64,000 bases of DNA from Orientallactaga sibirica (taxonomy: Eukaryota; Chordata; Mammalia; Rodentia; Dipodidae). Position numbers and translations under genes: made by a program. Of this stretch, positions 11,560-23,281 are shown one piece after another. The stretch is from assembly GCA_036365145.1 (NCBI GenBank), contig JAEOAD010000004.1, forward strand, positions 49,258,001 through 49,322,000, written 5' to 3'. Positions within the stretch are counted from its first letter, which is position 1. Every line of letters starts with the position of its first letter. Under the pieces are notes generated by a model. It did no database searches. It had not been told where the DNA came from and saw only the letters and a list, made by a program, of their open reading frames with translations.

Positions 11560-12347
11560 TTCACTGTCATAGGCCCCATTATAGTTTCTTGGTGTCTCCC
11601 CCTCATCCCACATAAATACACATACACAGAAATTGGAAGCTAAGATCCCAGGATAAGATAGAACATTCAATGTTTGTCTAGGTTACTTCACTTACTATGA
11701 TATTTTCCAGCTCCATCACTTTTTTTTTTTTTTTTTTTTTGCAAATTGCATCAGTTTATTTTTCTTTATAGCTGAAAAAATCCCATTGTGTTTACCCCCA
11801 TTTCCATTGTCCATTCATCTATTGATAGACATATCAGCTGATTCTATTTCCTAGTGATTATGAATGCAGCAGAAATAAACATGGATGTTCAATTATCTCT
11901 GTGGTAGAACTAGAGTCCTTTTGGTATATGTTCAGGAGTGGTATAGCTGGGTTATATGGAAATTCCACTTTTAGAAAACTATTAAAAACTGAAAAAGATT
12001 GATTTTCATAATGGCTATCCTAGTTTACCCTCCCACCAACAGTGAATAAAGGTTCTCTTTTCCTCATACTTTTTCCTGCATTTGTTATCATTTGTTTTCT
12101 TGATGGTAGCCATTCTGACTGGGGTGAGATGGAATCTCACATTACTTTTAATTTGCATTTCTGGGGGGCTGGAGAGATGGCTTGGCAGTTAAGGCACTTG
12201 CCTATGAAGCCTAAGGACCCATGTTCTACTCTCTAGATCCCACTTTAGCCAGATGCAGAGGTGAGGCAAGTGCAAGGTTGTAAATGCCCACTAGGTGGCG
12301 CAAGCTTCTGGAGTTTGATTGCAGTGACTGAGGCCATGGTGTGCCCA

Positions 12348-12382
<35 letters not shown>

Positions 12383-12655
12383 TTCCTTTCTCTAGAATAA
12401 AATAATAAAAAATTTTAAAAATTTGTCCATTTGTATTTCTTCTTTTGAGACTTTTCTGTTCAGCTCTTTAGCTCATTTTTAATTGGGTTGTTTATTTTCT
12501 TATTGTTCATTCATTTTTGTTTATTGTAAATTTTAGATATTAGTTCTCTATCAGATGCACAGGAGTTAAAGTTCTGTAAGCTATGTCCTTACTTATTGAA
12601 CTGGTTTTTTTCTAAGTAGAGAACCTTTTAATATCCTGAGGTCTCTCTTGTTTTT
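11560..12655 (-). mobile_element. L1 ORF2 fragment, antisense
   Basis: In reverse complement this is the C-terminal half of L1 ORF2 without the 3' UTR. Recognisable blocks are CCCACCAACAGTGAATAAAG, GCCATTCTGACTGGGGTGAG and TTCATTCATTTTTGTTTATTG. A T tract of about 22 bases (11720-11742) interrupts it, and a sense SINE is inserted at 12165-12418. Many stops; not functional. Confidence 0.8.
12165..12418 (+). mobile_element. tRNA-derived SINE (long form) inside L1
   Basis: Head GGGGCTGGAGAGATGGCTTG, long-form insert (GGTGAGGCAAGTGCAAGG), body TTCTGGAGTTTGATTGCAG, then a (TG)n tract of about 30 bases (12350-12380) that replaces the usual (TC)n, and an AATAAAATAATAAAAAATTT tail. It interrupts the antisense L1 ORF2 fragment. 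Confidence 0.85.
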
Positions 12656-12669
12656 TGATAATTGACCTT

Positions 12670-13120
12670 ATTTCCTGAATGCCAGGTATGTGTTTGAGTG
12701 CTTTTATACATATCAAGCCACATAATACTAATAGCATTCATCTAAAATAGGTACTGGGGCTGGAGGGATGGCTTAGCAGTTAAGGCGTTTGCCTGCAAAG
12801 CCAAAGGATCCAGGTTCAATTCCCTAGGACCCATGTTAGCCAGATACACAAGGGGATGCACACACCTGGAGTTCGTTTGCAGTGGCTGGAGGCCCTGGCA
12901 TGCCTATTCTCTCTCTTTCTTTCTCTCTCTTTCCCTCTCTCTCTCTATCAAATAAAAAAAAAAAAATAAAAATTTTAAAATAGGTGCTGATATCACCCTT
13001 ATGTTAATTTTTCATTAAAATGCTGAATTGTTTGCTGACATCCTTTCTCCAGTGACTGAAGGGGCTGGGATTTGAATCAGGGCATTCTACCAACTCAAGG
13101 ATAGTGCCTCGAAATCAAGC
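12670..13120 (-). mobile_element. MIR SINE, antisense, split by a younger SINE
   Basis: Left part 12670-12756 (TGCCAGGTATGTGTTTGAGTG type) and right part 12990-13120 (GGGCTGGGATTTGAATCAGG type) are the two halves of one antisense MIR. The young SINE at 12757-12975 and its target duplication separate them. MIR is an ancient tRNA-derived SINE common to mammals. Confidence 0.7.
12757..12975 (+). mobile_element. tRNA-derived SINE, short form, with TSD, inside MIR
   Basis: Near-consensus copy from GGGGCTGGAGGGATGGCTTA to the (TC)n and A-rich tail. Target duplications TAAAATAGGTACTG (12743-12756) and TAAAATAGGTGCTG (12976-12989) match at 13 of 14 bases. Confidence 0.9.
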
Positions 13121-13687
13121 CTAGGTTTTAAAGATTGTTGCTCCCAAGAATGCGAGAGAAGGACAAGACAGAGAGGGACTGCAAATATAATTGGAGAAAA
13201 GTCAAACTAATTCTTGCTGTGCACATTCACACCTCATGCTCGAATCCATCAGGATATGCTGTGCTGGAGGTAGAATAGAAATGAGTACAGCAACGTATTG
13301 TGAGTACTGCACTGTGGGTTAGAATCCGAACAGCAGCTTTCATTTGTAATATATTGAACAATAAGGAGAAGCATGTCCAGTTCTGGTTGGCACTAGGCTT
13401 CCACGTACACATCACTGAAAGACAAGAATCTGTTAACAGAACTATATTTTGCTGCATTCAGTCTCATCTGTATTCTCTTGGAAAGCCAGCAACCAACCCA
13501 CTGCTCTTTGGGGAGCTACCTGGCAGCTAAGGTCCTAGTGTCTCCAGGTTTATTGACAGGTGAGGAACACTTTGATTCAGCAAGGAAAGGCCATCTATAC
13601 ATTTTTCTTTCAGATTGACTGAAAGTTACCTTTCTCATACTCATGCTTTTGCCAACATTAATTTTTACTCATAAAATAATTCAACTC
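13121..13687. other. unassigned DNA
   Basis: No gene or repeat recognised. Two 76-codon overlapping open frames on opposite strands (13227-13457, 13300-13530) resemble nothing known to me. Confidence 0.5.
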
Positions 13688-13990
13688 GGGCTGGAAGCTG
13701 GCTCAGTGATTAAGAGTGCTTAATGCATAAACATGAGGGTTTGTGGGGACCTGAAACTGCCTGAGAGGCCACATACATTTGTATCCTCCATCCTGTGGAA
13801 AGCAAAGACTAGAGAATTTCTGGGGCTCCGCTGGGGCTCACAACCATGGCAAACTTTTAAATCAGTGGACGACTGCATCACAAGGAAACCTGCTGAGGAG
13901 CAATGGAGGGGACACTCACTGTTGTGCTCTAGCCTCTGTGTCACTTCTGCACACACACATGAGCACAACCCCCCACACACACACGAGCAC
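13688..13990 (+). mobile_element. B4-like SINE relic, followed by a CA-rich repeat
   Basis: The start (GGGCTGGAAGCTGGCTCAGT, GATTAAGAGTGCTT) matches the ID-like head of B4 SINEs, and the end (TCTAGCCTCTGTGTCACTTC then CACACACATGAGCAC) matches the B4 3' end and its CA-rich tail. The tail has expanded into an imperfect (CA)n/GAGCACAACCC repeat to about 14030. The body is very diverged. It accounts for the 119- and 120-codon open frames here. Confidence 0.55.
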
Positions 13991-14159
13991 AACCCCTCCA
14001 CACACACACACATAACCACCCCACACACAGTACACTTAGTCATGGGCAAACAAACAAACAAACAGAGTTCTGTGTGCAGCAATGATCACTAAGTATGTGG
14101 AGAAAAATACCAACTCTGTGACACTTTTTTCTCTTCTCATAGAAACCCCTTCCTGAGAC

Positions 14160-14657
14160 TTCTTTTTTAACCTTAAACTCCCACAATGCTTATTACAAAT
14201 ATGAACCCTAATCCTTGAGATGGGCTTATAGGTAGGATTTCTGGTAGTGTGCACAGGCCCCAGGGCCTCCAAACGTTTTGGATTCACAGCGACAGGGGTC
14301 TAGCAGTAGGTGCAGTCATACTGGACAAGGATGTATTTGATCCCCTTCTTGAAAACCTCATCCACATATTTCTGGTAATGGGCCACCAGGGTTTTGGAGA
14401 TGAACTGTTCAATAGCATCAACCTGGGCCACAGGACTACCACCCATGACATGGACCCAGATATCCACACCAACAAAAGGCTCCTTGCCCAGAAGCAGAAC
14501 AGGCTCCAGCTGTTGCACTGCAGCGTGGGCAGCTCTATCATCTCCAGCGGGCTGGTGTCCGTTTACCTCGATGAGGCCGTTCCCACATTTGCAGTGAAGT
14601 GGCTGTCTTCTTTCATGTGAAAACCTGAGCCAACTGCAGTGAGCCCTTGGACGGTAT
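14160..14657 (-). pseudogene. RPS16 processed pseudogene (40S ribosomal protein S16)
   Basis: The minus strand carries a spliced retrocopy of ribosomal protein S16 mRNA, a protein of about 146 residues in the small subunit. The start codon position (14655-14657) now reads ATA, followed by codons for PSKG. A TGA falls about 16 codons in, after the residues matching QVF. A small deletion and then a small insertion shift the frame. The best-kept part (14300-14518) reads [12 protein letters not shown] then [15 protein letters not shown], clearly S16 residues about 51-120. A further small deletion shifts the frame again before CRCESKTFGGPG and the terminal YQKSY, and the stop is at 14226-14228. 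A 3' UTR follows, with AATAAG in place of the poly(A) signal and a short A-rich remnant near 14162-14168. No introns are present. It cannot encode S16. Identification is by recognition of the protein; I made no alignment score. Confidence 0.92.
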
Positions 14658-14735
14658 GGTTATGATCTTAGACACTGTGCTGCCTCGGTAAAAGCCTTCC
14701 TGGGACTCGGACAGCACCATATCCACATTTTTTAG

Positions 14736-15945
14736 AAGTTAAAAATATTTGTTTTAATTAAGTATAGAAACTTTATATGGACACATCATGTGTTGGTACC
14801 ATTCTCCCCCACCCTGCCCCCATTCTACTGAAGGCCCTCTTCAGTGGGATTGCTGGGATTCACCATGGGGTTATGGGTTGAGTTATGAGAGCAGCAGTCA
14901 GTCATTGTGTGTGGGGGTGGTGAGAGGGGTGCAATGCCTCTGGATATTCCTTCCCACCCTGTGGCTCTTACATCTTTCCACCCCTTCTTCAGCAATGTTC
15001 CCTGAGCTATGGTTGCTGTGTTCTAAGTCTACTTCAGTGTTAAGCACTCAGTAACATCTGGATTCCTGCTTTGATACATTTCGAGTGTCCTCCGTGCCTA
15101 TGGCCATTACCCTGGCACAGGCTGTCAGGTTCACCTTGAAAGCAGCATTCTTGCTTAACTCACCGATTCCTCTGTGGTTTCACCTGGCACTGGCTGATGG
15201 GCAAGAGGTGGCTCATCTCATGATAAGGAGTCAGCTATCTTTGCTTGTCTTGTTGACAGATTTTTAGTTGTCCTCAGTCTTTGCTACTTTCTGTAAAATA
15301 AAAACAGATTCTCCAATGGAGAGTGAGAGCAGCATAGATTAAGGAGGCTAAGCATAGTTAATTAAGAGAGACTTTGAAGGGGTAGCTTCTATTTTGGCCA
15401 AAGACTAGTGGGAGCTTCTCACTGGAGTCCATAACCCTTGTCCCCATAGGATTTTCACTTGGTTCCCTGCTATGAGTTCTTTGCCACTGGGTGGATCTCA
15501 ACCAATCAGAAAGCCATTGGTTACCCACTAGACTGGGTGCCACTGCTGCACAGGCTTATACATCTTGTCCAGCTGGTTGATTCCATTTAGCAGGGTCCCT
15601 GACTATTCATAATGTTGTTGGCCATTTTCCCCCAGCAGCCCATGTAGTGCTTTCCAGCCCTATAAGATCTAGCCATCAGGGAACTGACTTCCTTCCAGAT
15701 TCCAACATGATCTCTCAGTGTTCTGTTTGGGTAGCATATGGTGTCTTTAGCAAAAGGGTTTTACCTTTTACCTCAGGTGAGTAATCAAGTGCTTTGACAG
15801 AAGTCCGTCTTATTTTGGAAACCTTATAGGTCTCTGATCAACAGCTCAATGTGGGGTGTGACTGATTTGTGGCACTGGGAGTTACAAGCCAGAGCCCATT
15901 GCTTTAGCATTAGGCTTCAAATCAACCTGGAGAGGGTAGGATGAA
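14736..15945 (-). mobile_element. L1 3' UTR, antisense, about 1.2 kb
   Basis: It is colinear with 10098-11038 and 21965-23160: AAACTTTATATGGACACATC and GTGTTGGTACCATTCTCCC near the 3' end, CTCTTACATCTTTCCACCCC, GGTTACCCACTAGACTGGG, and TTAGGCTTCAAATC near the far end. It contains no ORF2 sequence and abuts the S16 pseudogene. Confidence 0.8.
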
Positions 15946-16382
15946 GCTTTTTTTGTTCAATTTTTCAGTTTTTTAAAAATAATTTCATACATGTATATAA
16001 TGTATTTTGATCTTATTCACCCTCATTGCCATGATCCTCAGCTTTAAAAACTTCATTAAAATATGTATGTATTTGACCTTCCATAAGATTATGAGCCTTT
16101 AAGACAAACTGTGCTTCTCCCATATTAGAGCCTCTACACCAAACACAGAAGCCTGACACATAGCAGGTCCTATGATCGATGAAGGACAAACAAATGAAGG
16201 GAGAGATCGGAAGGTGGATCGTGGTTCTCATGGCCTTTGTGGCACTATATCAGAAGCATCTTCTTCTTCTTCCCTGTTTCTGTACATGGGAGTCTACTAA
16301 CTAAGGAGTTACGAAAAATGCAAAACTCAGAAAATAATTCTTTATTTGGCCCTTCCCTATTAGCATGAAATGAAATAATTTC
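15946..16382. other. unassigned DNA
   Basis: No gene or repeat recognised. It contains a short TTC repeat near 16260. Confidence 0.5.
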
Positions 16383-16394
16383 AAAAATGAGTTT

Positions 16395-16617
16395 CAGGGG
16401 GCTCGAGATATGGCTTATTGGTTAAGTGCTTGTCTGTGAAGCCTAAGGACCCTGGTATGAGGCTTAATTCCCCAGTATCCACGTAAGCCAGATGAACAAG
16501 GGGTACATGCATCTGGAGTTCGTTTGCAGTGGCTAGAGGTCCTGGTGTGCCCATTCTCTCTCTCTCTCTCTCTGTCTTGCTCTCAAATAAATAAATAAAT
16601 TTAAAAAAAAAAAAATA
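16395..16617 (+). mobile_element. tRNA-derived SINE, short form, with TSD
   Basis: Full copy with CGAGATATGGCTTATTGG head, CTGGAGTTCGTTTGCAGTGG body, (TC)n and AAATAAATAAATAAATTT tail. Target duplications AAAAATGAGTTT (16383-16394) and AAAAACTGAGTTT (ending 16642) differ by one inserted base. Confidence 0.9.
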
Positions 16618-16807
16618 AGGCAAGTTTAAAAAAACTGAGTTTGAGGGTTAAAGTGAGGGGGCAGGATTATGAAGAATTGGCACTTGAAGGTGTCCACAAT
16701 GGAGAGTTCTAGGTGGAAGGGGGAAAAGCCATAGACATTGAGCCTCAAGACACATGAAGAATGGAGAATAGAGGAGAGGGATTGGGGAATTAAAACCATG
16801 TCTTCCC

Positions 16808-16867
16808 AGGATGGTACCAACATGTGTTGTTGACATACTGAGTATGTCCCTAACTAATAAAAAATGT
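16808..16867 (+). mobile_element. L1 3' end, about 60 bases
   Basis: GGATGGTACCAACATGTGTT, then GAGTATGTCCCTAACTAATA and an A run, is the terminal 3' UTR seen in antisense in the longer L1 copies. It is an extremely 5'-truncated insertion. Confidence 0.7.
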
Positions 16868-19034
16868 CCTCCCATTGCAACTGTTACACTGGCCCAGGAG
16901 GGGAAAATATGATGAGCCTGCATATCCCATTGATACATTAGAGGTCAAGTTACATGCAGCTATCAGAGAAATACCAACTACTCAAAATCTATTGATAATG
17001 GGACTATGAACCAAACTATTGAAGTGTTCAATTCAGTGTTTTCAAGGCCAAAGCAAATGATTATCAATTGGATGAGCCTACATTTCCTTTTCACACCTAA
17101 ATTTCACATAACATGATAATGATGCTCCAGTGCCCAGTAGTAGTTGGGTCTGGAATCTGTTGTGCTGTATGAGTTGGTGACCTACTAAGCAATACAAGAC
17201 TTCTTTGATTCCCCTGGATCTGGGAAAACAATCCACTCGGAACTGCCGTGCTGCTGTGGTGTGTGAGGCTAATGTCTGCAGGGGCTCCAGTCATCCCACT
17301 CCCTGACCACGACCTCCTTCTGTTCCCATTTGCTTCTCCTCTCCTTGGCTGTCCACCCTCAGGGTCATTTGTTCTTCCTAAGCCACCTGCTCCTCGCCTT
17401 TGAGCTCCCAGGTGCCAGCTCACTGAGATTTGACCTTGGCAACTGCCAGCTCAGAGCTGAGATGGCTTTTCCCATCTGCAGAAAAAGTCATTTTGGAAAG
17501 CAGGGAGAGAGCTGGGCGTCTCATATTTTCCTTTCTGGATGTGTTTGTGGCTGCAAAAACCAATTACTGAAGCTCAGCTGTAAGAAATAAAATGTATTTA
17601 GTCACAGGTAAAGTTCACGAACACAGTATTAGCTACAGAATATGTGTGGTGGCATCTTTTACAAATGAATGCATATCCTACATGCTGCTGCTTTTACAAA
17701 TAAGCCATCTCCAGGGCAGTATTGATGGCGAAAACAGAAACAAGTCTAATAGGCAGGCAGCCTCAATGCTACTCAGAGTAACAAGCTGTGGCACCCAGCA
17801 CTTTATCTTCATCAGAGTCTTCCCTTTGCTTGTTTATCACATCTGAAGCCCTCATATTCGATTCTCTTGAGATCAAATACGTTTGTGGCCCTGCAGGATG
17901 AGCTCTCCCTTACACACTGCCTGGGTTAATATTGGATGTTGTTGCTCCATGAGAAATTATTCATAGAGAAAAACTCACAGAACATCTGAAAGCACATATG
18001 GGTGACACTTTGGCTACTAGAGTCAGTCCTGGAAACAACCACATGCTCCCCTCTAAGTGGCCAACATGATTTGAGAAGCAAGGGATCAACCCATTAGATT
18101 TAGTTGGCTTGTTCACGGTAGATGCAGCTTTTTGTTAAAAGTGTTTCTTTTATTATCGAGAGGACAAGTTGCTTCTGTTGATTTGTGGTTCCATAAAGAA
18201 GCTAACCTGGATGACCACCCAGCATCACATGCTATATTAAATTAATATGAAAAAGGCTCTAAAACCATAGATCTGAAAGGACCTTGAAGAGTCAGCTTCA
18301 AAAACTGTAAGATCAGTGTTCAAACCACTAGATGAAAGGTATTTGAGTGGTTCACTTAGACCTTTGATGGAGTATGACCTCTGCTATGGTGGTTCTCCTA
18401 GGTTGGCCTCCTGGCAAGAAGATGTGGGCTTGCCAGGTTGAGGGCTGGCTTCCATTGCAGGCTCCCTTACCCATGCTGCCAGGTGGTACCAGGTTAATCT
18501 TCCCACTGTCCGGATTGCTTTGAACACTCTATTGTCCTTTATTTTCTATTTGGAGCAATGGAGGGTTTAGCAAAAAGAGGCTGAAGTCTGTTTGAAACTT
18601 TATGAAAGCTTTCCAGGGCTTCTTTCTCCACTCAGCTCTTTTCACTTTTGGCAAGTGACCTTATTGCTTCTTTGACCAGCAGGACAAATGCATGCGCATT
18701 TTTGTGCTCCCTCCAGTCTCCTCAAAATCCCCTCTCCATGTGGTGGCTCCTTTCCTCTTCTTACATTTCAGGTGGTGTCTGGCTCTCCTCATCCAGGCTG
18801 ATTAGTCACCTGAGTTTTCAGCTCACATTCTGCTCTTCTTCCCTGCAGGAGCTCTGCTCCCCTCCTCTTCCTCCTGCCTCTGGCACCTGCAGCTTCTACT
18901 CCTGCCTTGGCACCTTCCCAACTGCCTCAAGATAGGTGCACACCTGTGTCTGGATGATTTCCCAAGCTAGCCTGCTAGTTAACTTCTGCTTGTTCCTACC
19001 AAGATCCTTGGCTCAATGCCACCCAGCATCCACT
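16868..19034. other. unassigned DNA, locally GC-richer
   Basis: About 2.2 kb without a recognised repeat. The part at 17200-17520 and a pyrimidine-rich part at 18640-18940 are richer in G+C than their surroundings and hold open frames of 108 codons (17097-17423, minus) and 95 codons (18648-18935, plus), neither resembling a known protein. Conserved noncoding DNA is possible but cannot be judged from one genome. Confidence 0.45.
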
Positions 19035-19275
19035 TCCAGTGATAAATGAGAAGTAACATGTAAGTGTTACTCTGTGCCTCTACTGGGTTAAAAGCCTCAC
19101 ACAGTTCTGTAAGGTAGATGCTATGATAATCATTGTTCCTACAATTTTAAAGATAGGGAAATCTCTGATTCCCCTGTAAAGGAACTTGCACAGATCACAT
19201 AGCAAGCTGACATAGGATTGATTGAAAACTAGGTAGTCTGATCTCAAGGCCCACAGTTTACCACACTATTGCATG
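19035..19275 (-). mobile_element. MIR SINE, antisense
   Basis: The order CTCACACAGTTCTGTAAGG, ATTTTAAAGATAGGGAAATC, AGATCACATAGCAAGCTGAC and CCACAGTTTACCACACTATT is that of an antisense MIR, from core to tRNA-like head. Confidence 0.75.
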
Positions 19276-19442
19276 TTGCTTTTCTCTCCTGTTAGGCAGC
19301 ACCCCAACTTTGCCACCCAGAATTCTAAACACATAAGAAAAAGGGGTGCTGACCTCTCAAGAGCAAAATTTGCTGACATTATCAAGTTCCCATTTTTTCT
19401 AACCCTTTGCAGTATCTCATATAGTTGACCTTCTGTTCCTAC

Positions 19443-19473
<31 letters not shown>

Positions 19474-20199
19474 CTCACTCTTCTTTGACTCTCAAAGCAT
19501 ATGCTACTGTAGTTCCTTTCCTCTGATTCATTTTATCTACTTTGCTCTGTCTTGTTTACCAGTTCCAGGTGCTTCTCTAGAAAATATGAGCATGGCCCAA
19601 GCACTAGGCATTGAAACTTTGCTGCCCTCATGCCTTGCTTCATGCTCTCAGCGTGTCATTTGCCAATGAATCTTGGGTTTAAAGTTTCAGATTGGTGTCC
19701 CTTTTGTTGCTAGATGGAGATTTCCAAATGCATGATGGAATTGTCCACTGGATTATCGTACCTGAACTTCAAGTTTACTATGGATACAATACAAATGAAT
19801 GCATATTAAATACATTATACTATGAATATATATTAATACAAATGAACCATATTTCCTCAAAATTGCTTTGCTATTGCTCTCTCTTTTTTGTACTATTGTT
19901 GTTATTATTTTGCTGTTGCTCAAACAGGGCTATTCCTTTTCCAGCCACCAAGGCTTCAAGTGTGAACTTCATGGACACCATGCATTATGCTCGTATCAAA
20001 GACAGGTATTATTTTTAGATCCTTCCTGTTTCTCGTAGCATTTTCCTCTTTTACCCTCAAGGACCCTTTGGGCACCCTTATTAGCTAATGCATAGCCCAT
20101 AGCTGAAGCCAGACTTTGACCTCCCTGTCTCTCTTCTTGACCTGGATCTATGTGGCTGGCTGCCAAAATGTCATCAATCTAAGATGTTCCTTCCATCAT
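19276..20199. other. unassigned DNA with an A tract
   Basis: No gene recognised. A run of about 27 A bases near 19446-19472 is the most obvious feature. It may be the tail of an unrecognised retrocopy, but upstream sequence matches nothing I know. Confidence 0.45.
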
Positions 20200-20805
20200 G
20201 CTATTACACTGCCCATAAATCTAACATGGCTTCCTATAAGCAAACCCCAAACTCATTAACCTGGCATTTAGTGCCCGCTCTAATCTGACCACAATTTATC
20301 TTTCCTGTTTCATGTGCTCTATACCAGGTGGGCTCTTGCTTATGCCCCAACCTGCTCAGCGCACTCTTCTTGTGTCTGCATCCTTGCTCTCCCTCCCTGG
20401 ACCAATGCCCCAATTCCTTTCCACAGATCACTGACCTGAAGACTCCAACTTCACTTATTATTTATTCAATCAATATGTCATGACCACATTCTCCAGAAAT
20501 GGTCTCCTTCCTCTGAATTGTCTAGCAAGGATAGTCAATTTAGTGCTTAGCATTTCCTGCCATATTATATTTTAATGTGATATATAGTTCTCCCACAACT
20601 ATTTTTTTCTAACATGGGCAGCTATTATAGTTTTGGCACTCTATTGGGCATTATAAGGTCACTTGATTTACGCAATTATTATGAAAAGATCGTATTTTAC
20701 CTTTATTTTATAACCTTGGGGGAAGTAGTCTCCCTTTATATCTCCCTGTACTACTGGGACATCTAGCACATCTTCAACATATTTGGTGCTCAAAAATATT
20801 GATTG
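20200..20805 (+). mobile_element. L2 LINE 3' fragment
   Basis: CCAAACTCATTAACCTGGCA, then CTCTAATCTGACCACAATTT, and the end CATATTTGGTGCTCAAAAAT with ATTGATTGAA follow the L2 3' end in order. L2 is an ancient mammalian LINE; this copy is heavily diverged and partly deleted. Confidence 0.65.
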
Positions 20806-21644
20806 AAATATATGCTTATAAAAACAAAAATTTCCAAAGATAAGCCATGAATAAAAGTAGAATAAAAATTACAAGAGAAAACTTTATTATAATACTGAAA
20901 AAGAAATTGAATGCTTCACCATATAGAAATCATAAAGGATTAAGGACATATGTTTAACCTGATTTAAAGGTATTCATTTATTGAAACATAACATGATACC
21001 TCATAAATATGAATGATGTTTATGCTTTGAATAGTTGACATTTATTTCCCCCAATAGAAAGGAAATTTTGAAAGAATCTTAATGTAATTTATTGCATATC
21101 CATTTATGTAAATGCTCATATCTAGAAAGATTTAGCATTCAGAGGATTCAAAAGAGCATTGTCTTGGGGTAGGTTCTAGTAAACAAAATTAGGTGGAGAT
21201 TTACAAGTAGGAAGTTTGTTGGGGAAAGCCTGGGTATTTGAGTTTGTAGGGATGAAAGGGAAACCAGGGAGGGCCAAAGGAAGAAGAGAACTGTCATGCA
21301 GCTATTACAGGCCTCAGCTGATAAAACCATCTGTAGCCACTCCAGTTCTGGGGCTGATATAACACCTCATCATCTCCAGTATGGCAGGGGCAGTAGCCAG
21401 CCGAGCACACTTTCCTGAGAGGGGCTGACCTGGGCATCTGACATTTGGGCAGCTGTAGTGTGAGCGTCTCTGATGTGAAGAAGGTGGTGGTCCAGAGCAT
21501 CCACTGGAGATCCACAAAGAGGAGTCTCCTTACTATCTGTAGCCAGATATACTTAGGCAAACACATTTTGTATTGTTTTTACTAAGAGTAGCACACTATA
21601 CATTTCTGATTGTTGTTCTTTTCATTTATTCTCATTAATTCCTC
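20806..21644. other. unassigned DNA with an open minus-strand segment
   Basis: The first half is AT-rich and featureless. At 21290-21580 a GC-richer block is open in two minus-strand frames (21294-21566, 90 codons; 21314-21517, 67 codons). I recognise neither translation. It could be a decayed gene-derived or LTR-derived fragment. Confidence 0.4.
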
Positions 21645-21952
21645 TTGTGTGTGTGCGTGTGTGCATACATGTGTGTGTATATGTATGTAGGACAGAGGAC
21701 AACCTCAGGTGTCATCCTTAGGAATGCCATCTACCTCCTTTGAAACAGGGTATCTCATGGGCCTAGAGCTCACCAATTAGACTAGACTGACTGGTTTTAC
21801 AACCACAGGGATCCTCCTGTCTCTGCCTTCCCAGCACTAGGATGACAGTGCATGCTATTACACCCAGCATTTTACCTGGGTTCTTGAGTACAAACTCAGG
21901 TTGTCATGATTGCAAGAAAGCACTTTACCAATAGTACAATCTCTTTAGCCCC
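21645..21952 (-). mobile_element. B4-like SINE, antisense
   Basis: It starts on the plus strand with the (TG)n-rich tail complement (TGTGTGTGTGCGTGTGTGC), continues with GGGATCCTCCTGTCTCTGCC and the B1-like part, and ends in the ID-like head (GAAAGCACTTTACCAATAGT to TTTAGCCCC), the ID-B1 chimeric order of B4. Confidence 0.75.
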
Positions 21953-23281
21953 ATATTCTTTTCAAAAATATTTTTATTAGATATGGACATATTTAGTATG
22001 TAAAAAACACATGTTGGTACCATCCTTTCACTCCTCCCTCCCTGCCCCTTTTCTGAAGAGGCCCTCCTTGTTGGGGATGCAGGTCCACCCCATGGGGATT
22101 GTGGGTCATGCATTGGGGGGGCAGCAGTCACTTATAGGGGAGAGGCAATGTCTCTGTGCAAAGTGTCCCAACTTGTGGCTCTCACAATCTTTTTCCCCCT
22201 CTTCTGAAAAATTCTCTGAACCATTTTGGGTGCATTTTAAGTCTACTTCTGTGATGGGCACTTCAGGAGCCTCTGGATCTCTGGTTTGGTAGGTGTTAAG
22301 TGTCCTCAGTGTCTATCTCCTTCACCCTTGTGCTAATATCAGATTCACTAAGAAAGCAGCACTCGCTCACTTCCCCAGTTCCTCTGTGGTTTCAGCTGGG
22401 GCAGGGGTGGTGTGTGTTGGATCATTTATCTCCTCAGATCCAGCTCCTGCCTGAAAAAGAGAAACATATTCTCCAACTGAGAGTAAAGTCAGCACTGTTT
22501 AAATGTGGTAAACATTAATTTAAAGAGAATTTAAAGGGTGTAGACTCTCTTATAGCCCAAGATTAGTGGGAGCTTGACAATGGAAAGCAGAATCGTTATG
22601 TGGATATGATTCTGATTTGTTTCCCAGTTCCAGATATGGTTTCCTTTCCACTGAGCAGATCTGATAGCCAATCCAAGAGCAGCTGGTTACCCACCATGGC
22701 TGTGTGCCACTATTGCACTTGTGTGAGCATCACGTCAGGTTGTTTGCTCTTGATTCCCTTAAACTTTGAGTTGCTCAGAAAGATGTTGGGCACTTTCCCT
22801 CAGTAGTGCATGTAGTGCCTTCCAGTGCTAGATGGGCTAGTTGTCTGGGGACTGGCTCTCTTTCTAGATTCCAACCAGGTCTCTCTCCATAGTTGGTGCC
22901 AACAGTGTATGGTGTCTTCAGCAGTAGGGTCTAACCATTAACCTTTCATGAGTAATCAAGTGCTCTGACAGAAGTCTGTCTTCTTTTTGGGGGGAGATCT
23001 AGTAGGTCTCTCCCATCAACAAATAGATGTGGATGTTAACCATGTCTTGGTATAGGGAATTACAGGCCAGTGCCAAGGAAAAAAAAAAAAAAAAAAAAAG
23101 AGAAACAGGAGAAATTTAAGGTTAGGCTTCATCTCACCCTCTCCAGGGCCCTTCAATTCAGATGCTCCCACTAAAGACCTCTTGAGGGTTCCACCTTTTA
23201 GTCTAACTTCCAGGATATAGGATTCCGTGGTACCAGTTCAATTTGGGTTCAGTTTTGTGATCCCCCCATCATGCTTCTCCT

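Noticed and set aside
13720..14092. 119- and 120-codon open frames on opposite strands
   Set aside because: They depend on a CA/TG-rich repeat at the end of a B4-like SINE, which is stop-poor in several frames.
14249..14620. 123-codon plus-strand open frame
   Set aside because: It is the antisense shadow of the RPS16 pseudogene, whose minus-strand translation is recognisable as S16.
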